Source: Methylomonas sp. (lineage in GTDB: Bacteria; Pseudomonadota; Gammaproteobacteria; Methylococcales; Methylomonadaceae). Taken from it: 42,956 nucleotides of DNA. Shown one piece after another: positions 7,868 to 17,486 of the stretch. Made by a program: the position numbers and the translations under genes. Numbering within the stretch: position 1 is the stretch's first letter; each line of letters starts with the position of its first letter. The notes under the pieces are model-generated. The model searched no databases, was not told the DNA's origin, and saw only the letters and a list, made by a program, of their open reading frames with translations. Where the stretch lies: NCBI GenBank assembly GCA_002928965.1, contig PERU01000029.1, positions 1 to 42,956 of the forward strand. The letters run 5' to 3'.

Positions 7868-9367
7868 TTACTTACCATTTAAATCCGCCAGGATTTTATC
7901 CCTTACCAATTGTCCGGATAGCGTCACCATGGGCATGCCGCCGCCAGGATTGACGCTGCCGCCGACGAAGTAAACGTTTTCTAACTCATTACTGCGTTGC
8001 GGGGCTTTAAAGCCCAGATTTTTCCAGCGATCCGCCACCACGCCGTAGATGGAACCTTGGTTGGAATAGTATTTGGCCTGAATATCCAATGGCGTCCAAT
8101 ATTCTTCGGTGACGATGTGTTGGCGCAGGTCGGTCAGCCCCATGCGTTCCAGTTTCAGCAATACCCGTTCCCTCAGCGCCCAGTAATCGTCGGCGCTAAG
8201 CGGTTTGTCCGGATCGATATGCGGGATGTGCGGCAGGATTTTAATGATCTCGCAACCGTCAGGGGCTTGGCTGGGATCGGTTTTGCAGGGTGCTACCAGA
8301 TAAATAGTCGGGTCGTCGGATAAGCGATGGCTTTTGAACACCGCATCGAAATGTTCGCGGGGGTGGTCCGAATAAAAGAAATTGTGATGAGCCAGTTGCG
8401 GATAGATGCGGTTCACTCCCAGATGCAGCACCAGACCGGAACAACTGGGTTCGAACCGCTGCATTTTTTGCAATTCGCTGGCCGAGCTGTGCAGCAGGGA
8501 TTGCATGGCCGGGATAACTTCCATATTCGACACCACAATATCGGCCGCCAAGGTTTCGCCATTCTGCAAAACCACCGCGATGGCGCGCTTGGCGTGCCTT
8601 TGGATTTCCACCACTTCTGCGTGCAAACGAATTTTTACGCCCAGTTCCAGTGCCAGCTTTTCCATGGCCTGCGCCATGCCATACATGCCGCCTTTCACAT
8701 ACCACAAGCCGTATTCATATTGAATGTAGGGCATCAGATTCATCAACGCCGGTGAATCGTAAGGCGACGAGCCGACGTATTTGATGAAGTAATTGAGGAT
8801 GTCGACCAGCTTGGGGTTGGAAATAAAGCGACGCACGCCCTGATCCATGTTGCGGAACACGTCAAAATTCAAACTGCGCATCGGGCCGTAACACGTTAAC
8901 AATTCCCAAAACGTGTCCAAGCCTTTGGCAAAGTAGCCGGCCTCGGTTTCCGTGCCCAGTTTTCTGGAATAGGCCATGAAGCGTTCAAATTCTGCGGCGG
9001 TGTTGGGGCCGAGTTTGTCCAGTTCGCGGCGTTGATTATCGGCATCTGCGCATAAATCAATAGTGGTGCCGTCTTCAAAAAAATTACGCCAGTGCGGTTC
9101 GACGGTTTCGATACCCACATAATCGGCCATATTTTTGCCGACCCGTTTGAACAGGGCTTCAAAAACGTGCGGCATGGTCAGAATCGACGGGCCTAAATCA
9201 AAGGTGAAGCCGTCTTTGGTCATGATATTGAGTTTGCCACCGACCTTGTCGTTTTTTTCCAGCAGTTCCACCTGAAAGCCTTCCGAGGCTAGGGAAATAG
9301 CCGCCGACAGGCCGCCCAAACCGCCGCCGATGACGATGACTTTTTGTGTGTTAGGGTTTTGATTCAT
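7868..9367 (-). CDS. crtNb: CrtP/CrtNb-type C30 carotenoid oxygenase (diapolycopene oxygenase)
   Basis: FAD-dependent CrtI-superfamily enzyme, 499 residues. The N-terminus has the dinucleotide-binding motif VIGGGLGGLSAAI and a GGKLN element; the C-terminus has VGGSVNPGGGMPMVTLSGQ. The middle segment (SCSGLVLHLGVNRIYPQLAH, then DPTIYLVAPCKTDPSQAPDG) resembles staphylococcal CrtP rather than the desaturase CrtN. By analogy with Methylomonas sp. 16a it should oxidise the terminal methyls of 4,4'-diapolycopene to aldehydes. The ATG at 9367 shares one base with the upstream aldehyde dehydrogenase stop (TGATG) and has a GGGA ribosome-binding site. An in-frame ATG at 9385 lacks one. Last gene of a three-gene operon. 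Confidence 0.88.
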   Translation of the reverse strand: MNQNPNTQKVIVIGGGLGGLSAAISLASEGFQVELLEKNDKVGGKLNIMTKDGFTFDLGPSILTMPHVFEALFKRVGKNMADYVGIETVEPHWRNFFEDGTTIDLCADADNQRRELDKLGPNTAAEFERFMAYSRKLGTETEAGYFAKGLDTFWELLTCYGPMRSLNFDVFRNMDQGVRRFISNPKLVDILNYFIKYVGSSPYDSPALMNLMPYIQYEYGLWYVKGGMYGMAQAMEKLALELGVKIRLHAEVVEIQRHAKRAIAVVLQNGETLAADIVVSNMEVIPAMQSLLHSSASELQKMQRFEPSCSGLVLHLGVNRIYPQLAHHNFFYSDHPREHFDAVFKSHRLSDDPTIYLVAPCKTDPSQAPDGCEIIKILPHIPHIDPDKPLSADDYWALRERVLLKLERMGLTDLRQHIVTEEYWTPLDIQAKYYSNQGSIYGVVADRWKNLGFKAPQRSNELENVYFVGGSVNPGGGMPMVTLSGQLVRDKILADLNGK

Positions 9368-10959
9368 CAGTAATCCCGTTTCCATGTCAACAATAATTTC
9401 AGGTTTTGCCAGCGTTGGGTTAAATCAAACGCCGAATATTCTTTAAATGCTTCCAGTGCCGGCCAGTTGCGTTGGATGCGTTGCAGCAAGCTGCCGCTGC
9501 CGTAGACAAATTCGATGTAGCCTTTGAACTGCTGATAACGGCTGTCTGAATACGGGAACCAGTTGGGTTCTTTGGGTAAATGGCTTCGGCTGGTCATGCC
9601 GGACACCGTATAGGTGAAGCTGCGCAGGCCTTCTGCGCCGTGATAACGACCGAAGCCACTTTTTTTGACGCCACCAAACGGCAGGCCCGGATGGCCGATG
9701 TTTTTCAGCACATCGTTAATGACCCAATTGCCGACCTGCAATTGCTGAACGATGCGCTCGGCTTTGTTGATATCTTTACTCCAGATGCTGGCGTTCAGGC
9801 CCAGTTCGCTGGCGTTGGCCAGTTGTACGGCCTCGGCTGTATCGGCAAATGGCATTACCGGCAATAGCGGGCCGAAGGTTTCTTCGCGCATCACGCGCAT
9901 GGTGTGGTTGACGTTCCAGAGCACTACCGGTTTGACGTAATGTCCATCTCGTTGTAACGGCCCGGAAGCTTTTGCGCCTTGGGCGATGGCGTCGTCATAG
10001 TGAGCTTTGACGGTTTCGAATTGTCTGTCGCTGATCATGGTGCCCAAGTCGCCCTGTTCGGCATGGCCGACTGTTAGTTGCGACAGGCCATGTCTTAGCA
10101 GGCTTAAAAACGCTTCAAAGCAGGATTCTTGAACATATAAGCGTTCCACGGACACGCAGGCTTGGCCGCTGTTGCAAAACGCACCGTATAAAGCCGCTTC
10201 GCTGGCGCGGTTTAAATCAGCGTCGGCAAACACCAGCATCGGGTCTTTGCCGCCCAGTTCCAGCATCACCGGAATCGGATGTTGTGCAGCCCGCTGCATT
10301 ACGGCGCGACCACTGTTCAGGCCACCCGTGAAAAACACCAAATCGGGCCCTGCATCGATCAATTCGGCGCCGGTAGTGCCATCACCGATAATCCATTGCA
10401 GCAACCCTGCCGGTAAATCCAATTTTTGGCAAATATTCAAAATCAATTGGCCTATCGGCAGGCTTAATTCGGACGTTTTGAATATCACCGCATTGCCGGC
10501 AAACAAAGCCGTCAGCAGTGGCGCCATAGTCAATTGAAACGGATAATTCCACGGCGAAATCACCGCCACCACGCCGTAAGGCTTGCGCTGAATCTGCGCC
10601 GTGGCACCTGGAAAAGCAAACGGTGAGGTGATGACGCCTTGCGGGGCTAAAATGGCTGCAGCATGCTTTTCGTAATAACGCAGCAAATCCAGTATCGGAT
10701 AAATCTCACCTAGCAGGGCTTCGGTGCGCACCTTACCGGTGGTCTCCACGATGCTGTCGCAAACGGTGTCCAGTTCGGTGAGCAGCAACGACATCAGTTG
10801 ACTCAGTCGTTTGATGCGGGTTTTAACCGGCACGTCTGCCCATTCAACAGACGCACTTCGTGCAGACTGCATCTGCTGCTGAATAGCGGCACTGGAACTG
10901 ACCGAAAACTCGCCTAACACATGGCTATCAATCGGAGAAACTGCCCGGATCATACTCAT
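9367..10959 (-). CDS. ald: Aldehyde dehydrogenase of the C30 carotenoid cluster
   Basis: NAD(P)-dependent aldehyde dehydrogenase, 530 residues. Visible features: the ISPWNYPFQL cofactor-site motif (about 134-143), FFTGGLNSGRAV (about 209-220), catalytic-base Glu234 in LELGGKDP, nucleophile Cys268 in NSGQACVSVERLYV, and a C-terminal PFGGVKKSGFGRYHGAEGLRSFT. It sits between the desaturase and the oxygenase, 2 bp after the first and overlapping the second, so translation is probably coupled. In the comparable Methylomonas sp. 16a cluster, Ald converts diapolycopene aldehyde to the carboxylic acid, and that role is inferred here. The C-terminal extension (YSDSRYQQFKGYIEFVYGSG) suggests membrane or lipid association, as in aldehyde dehydrogenases acting on long hydrophobic substrates. 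Confidence 0.92.
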   Translation of the reverse strand: MSMIRAVSPIDSHVLGEFSVSSSAAIQQQMQSARSASVEWADVPVKTRIKRLSQLMSLLLTELDTVCDSIVETTGKVRTEALLGEIYPILDLLRYYEKHAAAILAPQGVITSPFAFPGATAQIQRKPYGVVAVISPWNYPFQLTMAPLLTALFAGNAVIFKTSELSLPIGQLILNICQKLDLPAGLLQWIIGDGTTGAELIDAGPDLVFFTGGLNSGRAVMQRAAQHPIPVMLELGGKDPMLVFADADLNRASEAALYGAFCNSGQACVSVERLYVQESCFEAFLSLLRHGLSQLTVGHAEQGDLGTMISDRQFETVKAHYDDAIAQGAKASGPLQRDGHYVKPVVLWNVNHTMRVMREETFGPLLPVMPFADTAEAVQLANASELGLNASIWSKDINKAERIVQQLQVGNWVINDVLKNIGHPGLPFGGVKKSGFGRYHGAEGLRSFTYTVSGMTSRSHLPKEPNWFPYSDSRYQQFKGYIEFVYGSGSLLQRIQRNWPALEAFKEYSAFDLTQRWQNLKLLLTWKRDY

Positions 10960-10961
10960 AC

Positions 10962-12497
10962 TCAGGCTTTGGCTTTTTTCAACCAGCTGTTATGAGACAG
11001 TTCCTTGAACGACACTCGGTGTTTTCTGGAAATCAGGTTGGACGAAATCCGCGCCGATTCATAAATGGTTGGCAAGCCGCTGCCGGGATGGGTGCCGCCA
11101 CCGACCAGATAGCAATTCTCCAGTTCTTCAAAGCGGTTATGTGGACGCCAGTACAGCATTTGGCTGAATTTATGCGACAGACTGAACGTCGCGCCTTTGT
11201 ATACGTGTTCGTCCGTTTCCCAGGTTTGCGGGGTGATGATTTTTTCGCATTCGATATGTTCGCGTAAATCGATCAAGCCCAAACGCTCGCCCAGCGTATC
11301 CAAGACCTGTTCGCGGACGTTTTGGCAATGTGCCTGCCAATCCAGGTCTGACTCGTTGTTTGGCATCGGCACCAACACGTACAAAGCAGATTTGCCAGCA
11401 GGGGCTAACGTGGGATCGCTGACGGAAGCGTTTTGCACATAAAACGAAAAATCGTCCGTCAGGGTTTTGTTGCTGAAAATGTTGCGGATATTGGTGGTGT
11501 AATCCTTGGCAAATACGATGGTGTGATGCGGCAAATCGTATTGCTTGTCTAGCCCCAGATATACCATGAAAGTCGAGCAGGAATAATCGCGTTTTTCCAG
11601 TTGAGCATGGTCGTATTTGCGCAGTGTGCCGGGTTCGAGCAAATGGGTCATGGCATGGGCAAAATCGGCATTCACCACTACTTCATCACCACGCAATTCG
11701 TCACCGTTGGCTAAACGAATGCCCTTGACACTGCCTTGTTCGACAATTAGAGATTCCACTTGGCTATTCAGATGAATCTCGCCGCCATTTTCCTTGATCA
11801 CATCCGCCATGGCCTGAGCGATTTTGTTCAGGCCGCCTTTGACGTGATAAATGCCGTAGTCATGTTCTAGATACGGCAGCATGGTGAATAACGCCGGACA
11901 ATCCCACGGCGACATGCCCAGATATTTGGACTGAAAACAGAATGCCAAGCGCATTTTTTCCTGATTGAAGTACTGGCCCAGATTGCTGAACACACTTTTC
12001 GGAAAAGCCAGCCAAGGTAAGGCTTTGATCAAATCCAGCGAAAAAAACGAGCGTAAATCCGAATAATCGCGGGTGATGCAGGGATACAGCGCATTGAAAC
12101 GTTTACGTTCATTGTCGACAAAATTTTCGTAACCTGCGCTGCCTTCATCGAATACCCGATTCAACTCGGCGCGCATGTTCTCGCGATCGGAAAACACCGA
12201 CAGCTCACGGTCGTCGTAGACCAGCTTATACATTGGGCTGAGCGGCATGAACTCCAGATAATCTTCGCTGCGACGGTCGCACAGCTGAAACATTTCATCC
12301 AGCACACCTTTCATCAACAAAAAGGTAGGGCCTACATCAAAGGTAAAGCCATTGCTGCGAATCGGTCGATTTCTGCCGCCCACATCGGAGTTTTTGTCGA
12401 AAATTGATACTTTAAAGCCGCGCTGGCTGAGTAACATGCCAGCGCAAAGTCCGCCTGGCCCTGCGCCGACGATGATGATGTGTTTTGAATTGGACAT
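10962..12497 (-). CDS. crtN: 4,4'-Diapophytoene desaturase (CrtN-type)
   Basis: FAD-dependent desaturase, 511 residues, that introduces double bonds into the C30 carotene backbone. It shows the N-terminal VGAGPGGLCAGMLLSQRGF nucleotide-binding fold, GFTFDVGPTFLLM, GIYHVKGGLNKIAQAMADVI, and the C-terminal VGGGTHPGSGLPTIYESARI. The stretch RDYSCSTFMVYLGLDKQYDL followed by APAGKSALYVLVPMPN matches staphylococcal CrtN closely, separating it from the third gene of the operon, which is CrtP-like. It is the first gene of crtN-ald-crtNb on the minus strand. The diapophytoene synthase (crtM-like) that makes its substrate is not in the window. The start at 12497 has no clear Shine-Dalgarno. The 100-bp upstream spacer must hold any operon promoter not shared with 12598-12999. 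Confidence 0.9.
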   Translation of the reverse strand: MSNSKHIIIVGAGPGGLCAGMLLSQRGFKVSIFDKNSDVGGRNRPIRSNGFTFDVGPTFLLMKGVLDEMFQLCDRRSEDYLEFMPLSPMYKLVYDDRELSVFSDRENMRAELNRVFDEGSAGYENFVDNERKRFNALYPCITRDYSDLRSFFSLDLIKALPWLAFPKSVFSNLGQYFNQEKMRLAFCFQSKYLGMSPWDCPALFTMLPYLEHDYGIYHVKGGLNKIAQAMADVIKENGGEIHLNSQVESLIVEQGSVKGIRLANGDELRGDEVVVNADFAHAMTHLLEPGTLRKYDHAQLEKRDYSCSTFMVYLGLDKQYDLPHHTIVFAKDYTTNIRNIFSNKTLTDDFSFYVQNASVSDPTLAPAGKSALYVLVPMPNNESDLDWQAHCQNVREQVLDTLGERLGLIDLREHIECEKIITPQTWETDEHVYKGATFSLSHKFSQMLYWRPHNRFEELENCYLVGGGTHPGSGLPTIYESARISSNLISRKHRVSFKELSHNSWLKKAKA

Positions 12498-12597
12498 TAG
12501 TTAAGCGATTCGTTGACGTACTGAGGTAATGAATTAAGCGCGCTACTTTATCAGTAAAATTTGCAACCCTGAAAATGCTGTCGAATTTTATTAGGTT

Positions 12598-12999
12598 TTA
12601 GGGTTTAAGTTGGCATTGATCACTGGCGCAGCGGTTGCCGCCGAATAATCCCCCCAGTTTGATACGATGCCGGGCAAACAGGCTATACAGACGATCAAAG
12701 CCGCGTTCCAAAACCGGCCAGCCAGTCGGTGCCAGCAGCCACCCCAAACCAACGGCCTGATAACAGGCACGAAACACCGGCATGCCTTTGATCACTGAGC
12801 CATCGGCAAGGACACCGTGAATTTCCGCCATCAACTCAGCATGGGTTTTGTCATAGACGTCCGGATTGAAGTCATCGGCATTGATATCCTGAAATGCCAG
12901 TGCGTTCAGCCGGTTTCTGGAACGTAGCCAGGCAACTTCTTTTTGGCAGATCGGGCAGTTGCCATCGTATAGCAGGGTAAATTCAGGCGGGTTATTCAT
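12598..12999 (-). CDS. DCC-family thiol-disulfide protein (DUF393)
   Basis: A 133-residue protein beginning TLLYDGNCPICQKEVAWL, the YDGxCxxC signature of the DCC (DUF393, YuxK-like) family. Cys15 and Cys18 form a potential redox pair in a thioredoxin-like fold. The family role is predicted thiol-disulfide exchange, with few experimental data. The C-terminal part has a conserved G-hydrophobic stretch (LGWLLAPTGWPVLERGFDRLYSLFARHR) and ends with two further cysteines (RCASDQCQ), a common tail in this family. It lies upstream of crtN on the same strand with a 100-bp gap, and diverges from smc. Confidence 0.88.
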   Translation of the reverse strand: MNNPPEFTLLYDGNCPICQKEVAWLRSRNRLNALAFQDINADDFNPDVYDKTHAELMAEIHGVLADGSVIKGMPVFRACYQAVGLGWLLAPTGWPVLERGFDRLYSLFARHRIKLGGLFGGNRCASDQCQLKP

Positions 13000-13064
13000 C
13001 AGTGCATTGAGTATCAGTCATAAGGTGGTCAACAGTCTGCCGTAACTTGCTAAAAATACCAGGC

Positions 13065-13131
13065 CTGATTTTACCTCTACTACCGTCATGAAGCAGCCTT
13101 TGCGGTGGTTTTTAGGCCTCTGTAAAATCAG
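13065..13131. promoter_or_regulatory. Inverted repeat in the divergent spacer between the DCC-family gene and smc
   Basis: CTGATTTTAC (13065-13074) and GTAAAATCAG (13122-13131) are exact 10-bp inverted repeats 47 bp apart, each next to an AGGCCT. They occupy the middle of a 217-bp divergent promoter region. They could be paired operator half-sites or a stem in a leader transcript; nothing identifies a regulator. Confidence 0.3.
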
Positions 13132-13216
13132 AAAATCAAAATCCATTCCAAAAATCTATGTATATCGTCGATAATAACCGGCTTTGTAAGATGGTCTTGA
13201 GCGTAATCCGCCAGTC

Positions 13217-16200
13217 ATGAAGCTGGAAAAAATCAAACTCTCGGGTTTTAAATCCTTTGTCGATCCTACTACGATCCCGATAAGCGGCAATCTGACCGCG
13301 ATTGTGGGGCCGAATGGTTGCGGCAAATCCAATATTATCGACGCGGTGCGTTGGGTGATGGGGGAGAGTTCTGCCAAGCATTTACGCGGCGGCAATATGG
13401 CGGACGTGATTTTTAACGGTTCCTCGGGCCGCAAGCCGGTCAGTATGGCGTCGGTAGAATTGGTGTTCGACAACAGCGAAGGCAAGGCAGGCGGTGAATA
13501 TTCGCATTACGCGACTATTTCCATCAAGCGGCAGGTCAGCCGTGACGGTCAATCGTTGTTCATGTTGAACGGTTCCAAGTGTCGGCGTAAGGACATCACT
13601 GATCTGTTTCTGGGGACCGGTTTGGGCTCACGAAGTTACGCAATCATCGAGCAGGGCACCATCTCGCGGATGGTGGAAGCCAAGCCGGAAGATCTGCGGG
13701 TACACATCGAAGAAGCAGCGGGGATTTCCAAATATAAAGAGCGCCGCTCGGAAACCGAAACCCGTATGCGCCATACCCGTGAAAATCTGGAGCGGCTGGA
13801 TGATTTGCGCGACGAGGTAGAAAAGCAGATCAAGAATCTGGCCAAGCAGGCGGAAAAAGCCGAGAAATACACCGAACTGAAAAAGCAGGAGCGGCAATTC
13901 AAACAGGAATTGCTGGCAATGCGCTGGCAAAACTTTCAACAATCCGCTCTGAAGCTGGAAGACAAATTGCAAAGCATCGCCGGCGAACACAATCGCTTGT
14001 TTGTGTTGTTGCGCGATACCGAAAAAGCCATCGAATTGAAACGTGGTGAACAAAAAGCCCAGCAGCAGCATCTGGATGCCACCCAGGCCGAATATTACGC
14101 AGTGGTCGGCGAGGTCAGTCGCTTGGAACAGGCCATCAAGCATAGTGAAAAAAGCTATGAAGAAACCATCATTGAAATCAATCGACTCAAACAGCAGGCC
14201 GAACATGCCCAAACCGAATGCGAACTGGATCGGCAGCAACTGGAAGAAATTCGCCAGACGCTGATGGAGGCCGAAGAAACCCTGCTTGTGGCCAAAGCCC
14301 GCGAAGAGGATTTGCTGGGCATTCAACAGGATGCCCACTATCAAAAGCAGCAATGGCAGCAGCAGTGGGAAGCCTTTCTGGCAGAAAATGCCGGTTATCG
14401 CGAGCAGGCAGAAGTACAGCGTACCAAGCTGATTCAACTTGAAAATCAGAATCGGCAGTTGCAAGCCCGGCTGGATAAATTACAGAGCGAACGTGGCGGT
14501 TTAGCCGATGCGCAATTGCAGTTTGAACTGGAAACCTTAGAAAGCAGTATCGAGATCATCGAAACCGAACGTGCGCAATTGCAGCAGCAACTGGATGAGG
14601 TGTTGCAGCGTATCGCAGCATTACGCCCCGAGATTAAGCAACTGCATGATCAATTACACGCCAGACGCGCTGAGTTACAAAAAGTGAATGGCAAAATCAG
14701 TTCCCTGGAATTGTTGCAGCAACATGCGATGGGCAAAGATAAAAAAGACCTGGCCGTCTGGTTGGAACAAGTCGGTCTGGAGCAGCAACCAAGGCTGGCC
14801 GAGTTTCTGGAGGCTGACGAAGGCTGGGAAACGGCATTGGAAACGGTGTTGGCCAGTTATCTGGAAGCGATTTGCGTAGACAGCGCTGACAGTATTCTCA
14901 GTGAATTGCAGGAACTTGCCAAACAGTCGTTGATTGTATTTGAAACCCGTCCCGCCGAAGCTGGCGCGAGCAAGGATGCTGCAACGCTGGCCAGTAAGCT
15001 GCGTAGTCGCTGGGATCTATCTAGCTTGCTCAGTGGGATTTATTGTGCTGAATCCATGCAACAGGCGCGTAGTATGAATCTGCAGGCGCATGAGTCGGTG
15101 GTGTTGGCCGATGGCACTTGGCTAGGGAAAGACTGGATCAAGATCAGTCGCGGCAGCGACAGTAAAGCCGGGGTATTGCACCGCGAAAAGGAATTGCGGG
15201 AATTGAAGCTGCTGCAAAGCGAATTGCTGATGTCTATTGCCGAAGACGAACAGCAACTGGAGGAAAGCGAGCAGGCTTTGAAACGTTCTGAAAGTAATCG
15301 TGAGCAGTATCAGCAAAAGGAAAAATTACTCAGTGCCGAATATTCTGCTAAAAGCGCGGAATACAGTGCGCAATCGGCGCGATTCGAACAGCAAAAGCGG
15401 CGTTTGCAACAGCTGGATCATGAGATTGAAGAACTGAGTCAACACATCGCCGAAAACGCCGAAAGCATTTCCGAAGCGGAGATGATCAAGCAGGATGCCG
15501 AGCTGGCACTGGGCGAATTAGGTGATAAGAAAATGCAACTGGAGCAATTAAGTCAACAAATCCAGTCGCAACAGCAGGATACCGATGCCTCGGTGGACGA
15601 GGCGCGGCGACATTTGCAGCGTTTGCATGCGCAAATTGAATCGTTAAAAGCCTCGGAAGGTTTGACTGCCAAGCAAATCGAGCGGCTGCAAATGCAGCAT
15701 CAACAGTCGGCCGACCGGATCAGCGAACTGGAACATAAACTGGAATTCAGTTTGTCGCCGCTGGATGACGAGAAAATGCAGTTGGAGCAATTGCGCGAAC
15801 AAAAGCAGGCGTTTGAAGCTGGATTGGCCTCCGAGCGTCAGGCGCAGCAAGCCAGCGAGCAGAGCGTCAGTGAATTGGCCGAGCAGTATGTCAAAACCCA
15901 GCGGGATCTGGAAAAGCAAAAAGAGGCTTTGGATCATGTGCGTTTTGAGCAGCAGGACAGTCGGGTGCGTCAGCAGACTGTCGCCGAACAGTTAAACGAA
16001 GTTGATGCCGACCCGCAGTCGATTTTGCAAAACTTGCCGGAAGACGCCAAAGAATCAGTCTGGAAACAGCGCGTGGATGATTTGGGTGAGCAGATTGAGC
16101 GACTGGGTTCGATCAATCTGACCGCGATCGAGGAATTCAAAACTCAATCCGAGCGAATGAAGTTTTTGAATGAGCAGCATGATGATTTGATCGAAGCGCT

Positions 16201-16717
16201 CAATTCGCTGGATCAGGCCATCAGCAAAATCGATAGAGAAAGCCGGCTGCGGTTCCGGGAAACTTTTGACAAGATCAATAGCGGCTTACAGGAAAAATTT
16301 CCACGCCTGTTCGGTGGTGGGCAGGCGTACCTGGAGTTAACCGAACAGGATGTGTTGGAAGCCGGCGTCAATATCATCGCCCGTCCGCCTGGCAAGCGGA
16401 ATAGCTCGATTCATTTGCTTTCGGGGGGCGAAAAAGCACTGACGGCGGTGGCGTTGGTGTTTTCGATTTTTGAATTGAATCCGGCGCCGTTTTGTTTGCT
16501 GGATGAAGTGGATGCACCATTGGACGATGCCAACGTGGTGCGTTTTTCTAAAATGGTGGAAGACATGTCCGCCAGCGTCCAGTTTTTGTATATTTCTCAC
16601 AACAAAGTCACAATGGAAATTGCAAAACATTTGGCAGGTGTTACCATGAAGGAACCTGGGGTCTCCAGAATGGTGGCGGTCGATATCGAAGAAGCGGTGA
16701 GCATGGCGGAAAGCTAA
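13217..16717 (+). CDS. smc: Chromosome segregation ATPase SMC
   Basis: A 1166-residue SMC protein, the core ATPase of bacterial chromosome condensation. The N-terminal head has FKSFVDPTTIPISGNLTAIV and Walker A GPNGCGKSN (about 32-40). Long coiled coils flank a hinge domain at about residues 511-655. The C-terminal head has the ABC signature LLSGGEKALTAVALVFSIF (about 1066) and Walker B CLLDEVDAPLDDANV. Length is typical. No ScpA or ScpB genes are nearby. The ATG at 13217 directly precedes the standard MKLEKIKLSGFKSF start. The stop overlaps the zipA start (TAATG), so the two are translationally coupled. Confidence 0.97.
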   Translation: MKLEKIKLSGFKSFVDPTTIPISGNLTAIVGPNGCGKSNIIDAVRWVMGESSAKHLRGGNMADVIFNGSSGRKPVSMASVELVFDNSEGKAGGEYSHYATISIKRQVSRDGQSLFMLNGSKCRRKDITDLFLGTGLGSRSYAIIEQGTISRMVEAKPEDLRVHIEEAAGISKYKERRSETETRMRHTRENLERLDDLRDEVEKQIKNLAKQAEKAEKYTELKKQERQFKQELLAMRWQNFQQSALKLEDKLQSIAGEHNRLFVLLRDTEKAIELKRGEQKAQQQHLDATQAEYYAVVGEVSRLEQAIKHSEKSYEETIIEINRLKQQAEHAQTECELDRQQLEEIRQTLMEAEETLLVAKAREEDLLGIQQDAHYQKQQWQQQWEAFLAENAGYREQAEVQRTKLIQLENQNRQLQARLDKLQSERGGLADAQLQFELETLESSIEIIETERAQLQQQLDEVLQRIAALRPEIKQLHDQLHARRAELQKVNGKISSLELLQQHAMGKDKKDLAVWLEQVGLEQQPRLAEFLEADEGWETALETVLASYLEAICVDSADSILSELQELAKQSLIVFETRPAEAGASKDAATLASKLRSRWDLSSLLSGIYCAESMQQARSMNLQAHESVVLADGTWLGKDWIKISRGSDSKAGVLHREKELRELKLLQSELLMSIAEDEQQLEESEQALKRSESNREQYQQKEKLLSAEYSAKSAEYSAQSARFEQQKRRLQQLDHEIEELSQHIAENAESISEAEMIKQDAELALGELGDKKMQLEQLSQQIQSQQQDTDASVDEARRHLQRLHAQIESLKASEGLTAKQIERLQMQHQQSADRISELEHKLEFSLSPLDDEKMQLEQLREQKQAFEAGLASERQAQQASEQSVSELAEQYVKTQRDLEKQKEALDHVRFEQQDSRVRQQTVAEQLNEVDADPQSILQNLPEDAKESVWKQRVDDLGEQIERLGSINLTAIEEFKTQSERMKFLNEQHDDLIEALNSLDQAISKIDRESRLRFRETFDKINSGLQEKFPRLFGGGQAYLELTEQDVLEAGVNIIARPPGKRNSSIHLLSGGEKALTAVALVFSIFELNPAPFCLLDEVDAPLDDANVVRFSKMVEDMSASVQFLYISHNKVTMEIAKHLAGVTMKEPGVSRMVAVDIEEAVSMAES

Positions 16718-17418
16718 TGGATAAAGAATTATTAAGAGTCGTGATTATTTTGATCGGCATGCTGGTGATGATCGGCATGTTGTTGTGGCATTTTTTAAAG
16801 TCGCTGCGCGAACGCCGCGAGGCTGATGATTATTTCGACGATTCTGAGTACAGCTTGGGCGAAGACGATTTTGTGGTCGATGAAGACGACGATGAAATGG
16901 ATATTTTTCCGATGCAGGATCGTGATGTGGTGGATGGAGACGGCTTACTGGACGACGAAGCCATTAAACCCAGTCACAAACAGCCCGTCAAGTCAGAGCC
17001 CGTTAAGGAAATCCCCAAAACGGCATTGCCTTCGCTGATCGAGTTTAGCTTGGTGGCACGTGCCGACGAGGGCTTTAACGGTGAAGTGCTGTTCGAAGCC
17101 TTTGAACGACTGGGTTTGCGCTATGGCAGTGTCAGGGTGTTTGAACGGATCGATAAAAATCGCCTCGTTGATTTTGCAGTGGCCAGCATGATTGACCCTG
17201 GCACTTTTCCTGATACCGATCTGGAGGAGTTTTATTGTCCCGGCATCGTGTTTTACATGCAGCCGCGCGAAGTAGACAGGCCGCTGGCGGTATTTGATGA
17301 TTTTATGGAAACCATCGACACCTTGGCGGAAGAGCTGGACGGTGTGGTCTGGGATAACCAAAGACAGCCGTTAACTGCGGAAACTATCGCCCAATTCCGG
17401 CAAATGCTGGCCCGATAA
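16717..17418 (+). CDS. zipA: Cell division protein ZipA
   Basis: Divisome protein that tethers FtsZ to the inner membrane. An N-terminal membrane anchor (LLRVVIILIGMLVMIGMLLWHFL, about 4-26) is followed by a short basic patch, an acidic linker rich in Asp and Glu (about 38-85), and the C-terminal FtsZ-binding domain from about residue 105 (SLIEFSLVARADEGFNGEVL, then the FYMQPREVDRPLAVFDDFME strand-helix). At 233 residues it is shorter than E. coli ZipA (328), mainly because the linker is short and acidic rather than Pro/Gln-rich. It overlaps the smc stop by one base. In many gammaproteobacteria ligA follows zipA; here a terminator and lepA follow. Confidence 0.93.
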   Translation: MDKELLRVVIILIGMLVMIGMLLWHFLKSLRERREADDYFDDSEYSLGEDDFVVDEDDDEMDIFPMQDRDVVDGDGLLDDEAIKPSHKQPVKSEPVKEIPKTALPSLIEFSLVARADEGFNGEVLFEAFERLGLRYGSVRVFERIDKNRLVDFAVASMIDPGTFPDTDLEEFYCPGIVFYMQPREVDRPLAVFDDFMETIDTLAEELDGVVWDNQRQPLTAETIAQFRQMLAR

Positions 17419-17440
17419 TTATCAACAATCATTGCCTAAC

Positions 17441-17462
17441 GAGGGCGGATTCGCCCTCTTTT
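17441..17462 (+). terminator. Intrinsic terminator after smc-zipA
   Basis: GAGGGCG (17441-17447) pairs exactly with CGCCCTC (17452-17458) around a 4-nt loop and is followed by TTTT. It sits 22 bp after the zipA stop and closes the smc-zipA unit before lepA. Confidence 0.85.
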
Positions 17463-17486
17463 CAAGTTAACATTAGTAGTCAGTAA

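Noticed and set aside
13628-14464. 278-codon minus-strand frame
   Set aside because: Antisense to smc coiled-coil codons; its Leu/Phe-rich composition is the expected shadow of Gln/Glu/Lys-rich sequence.
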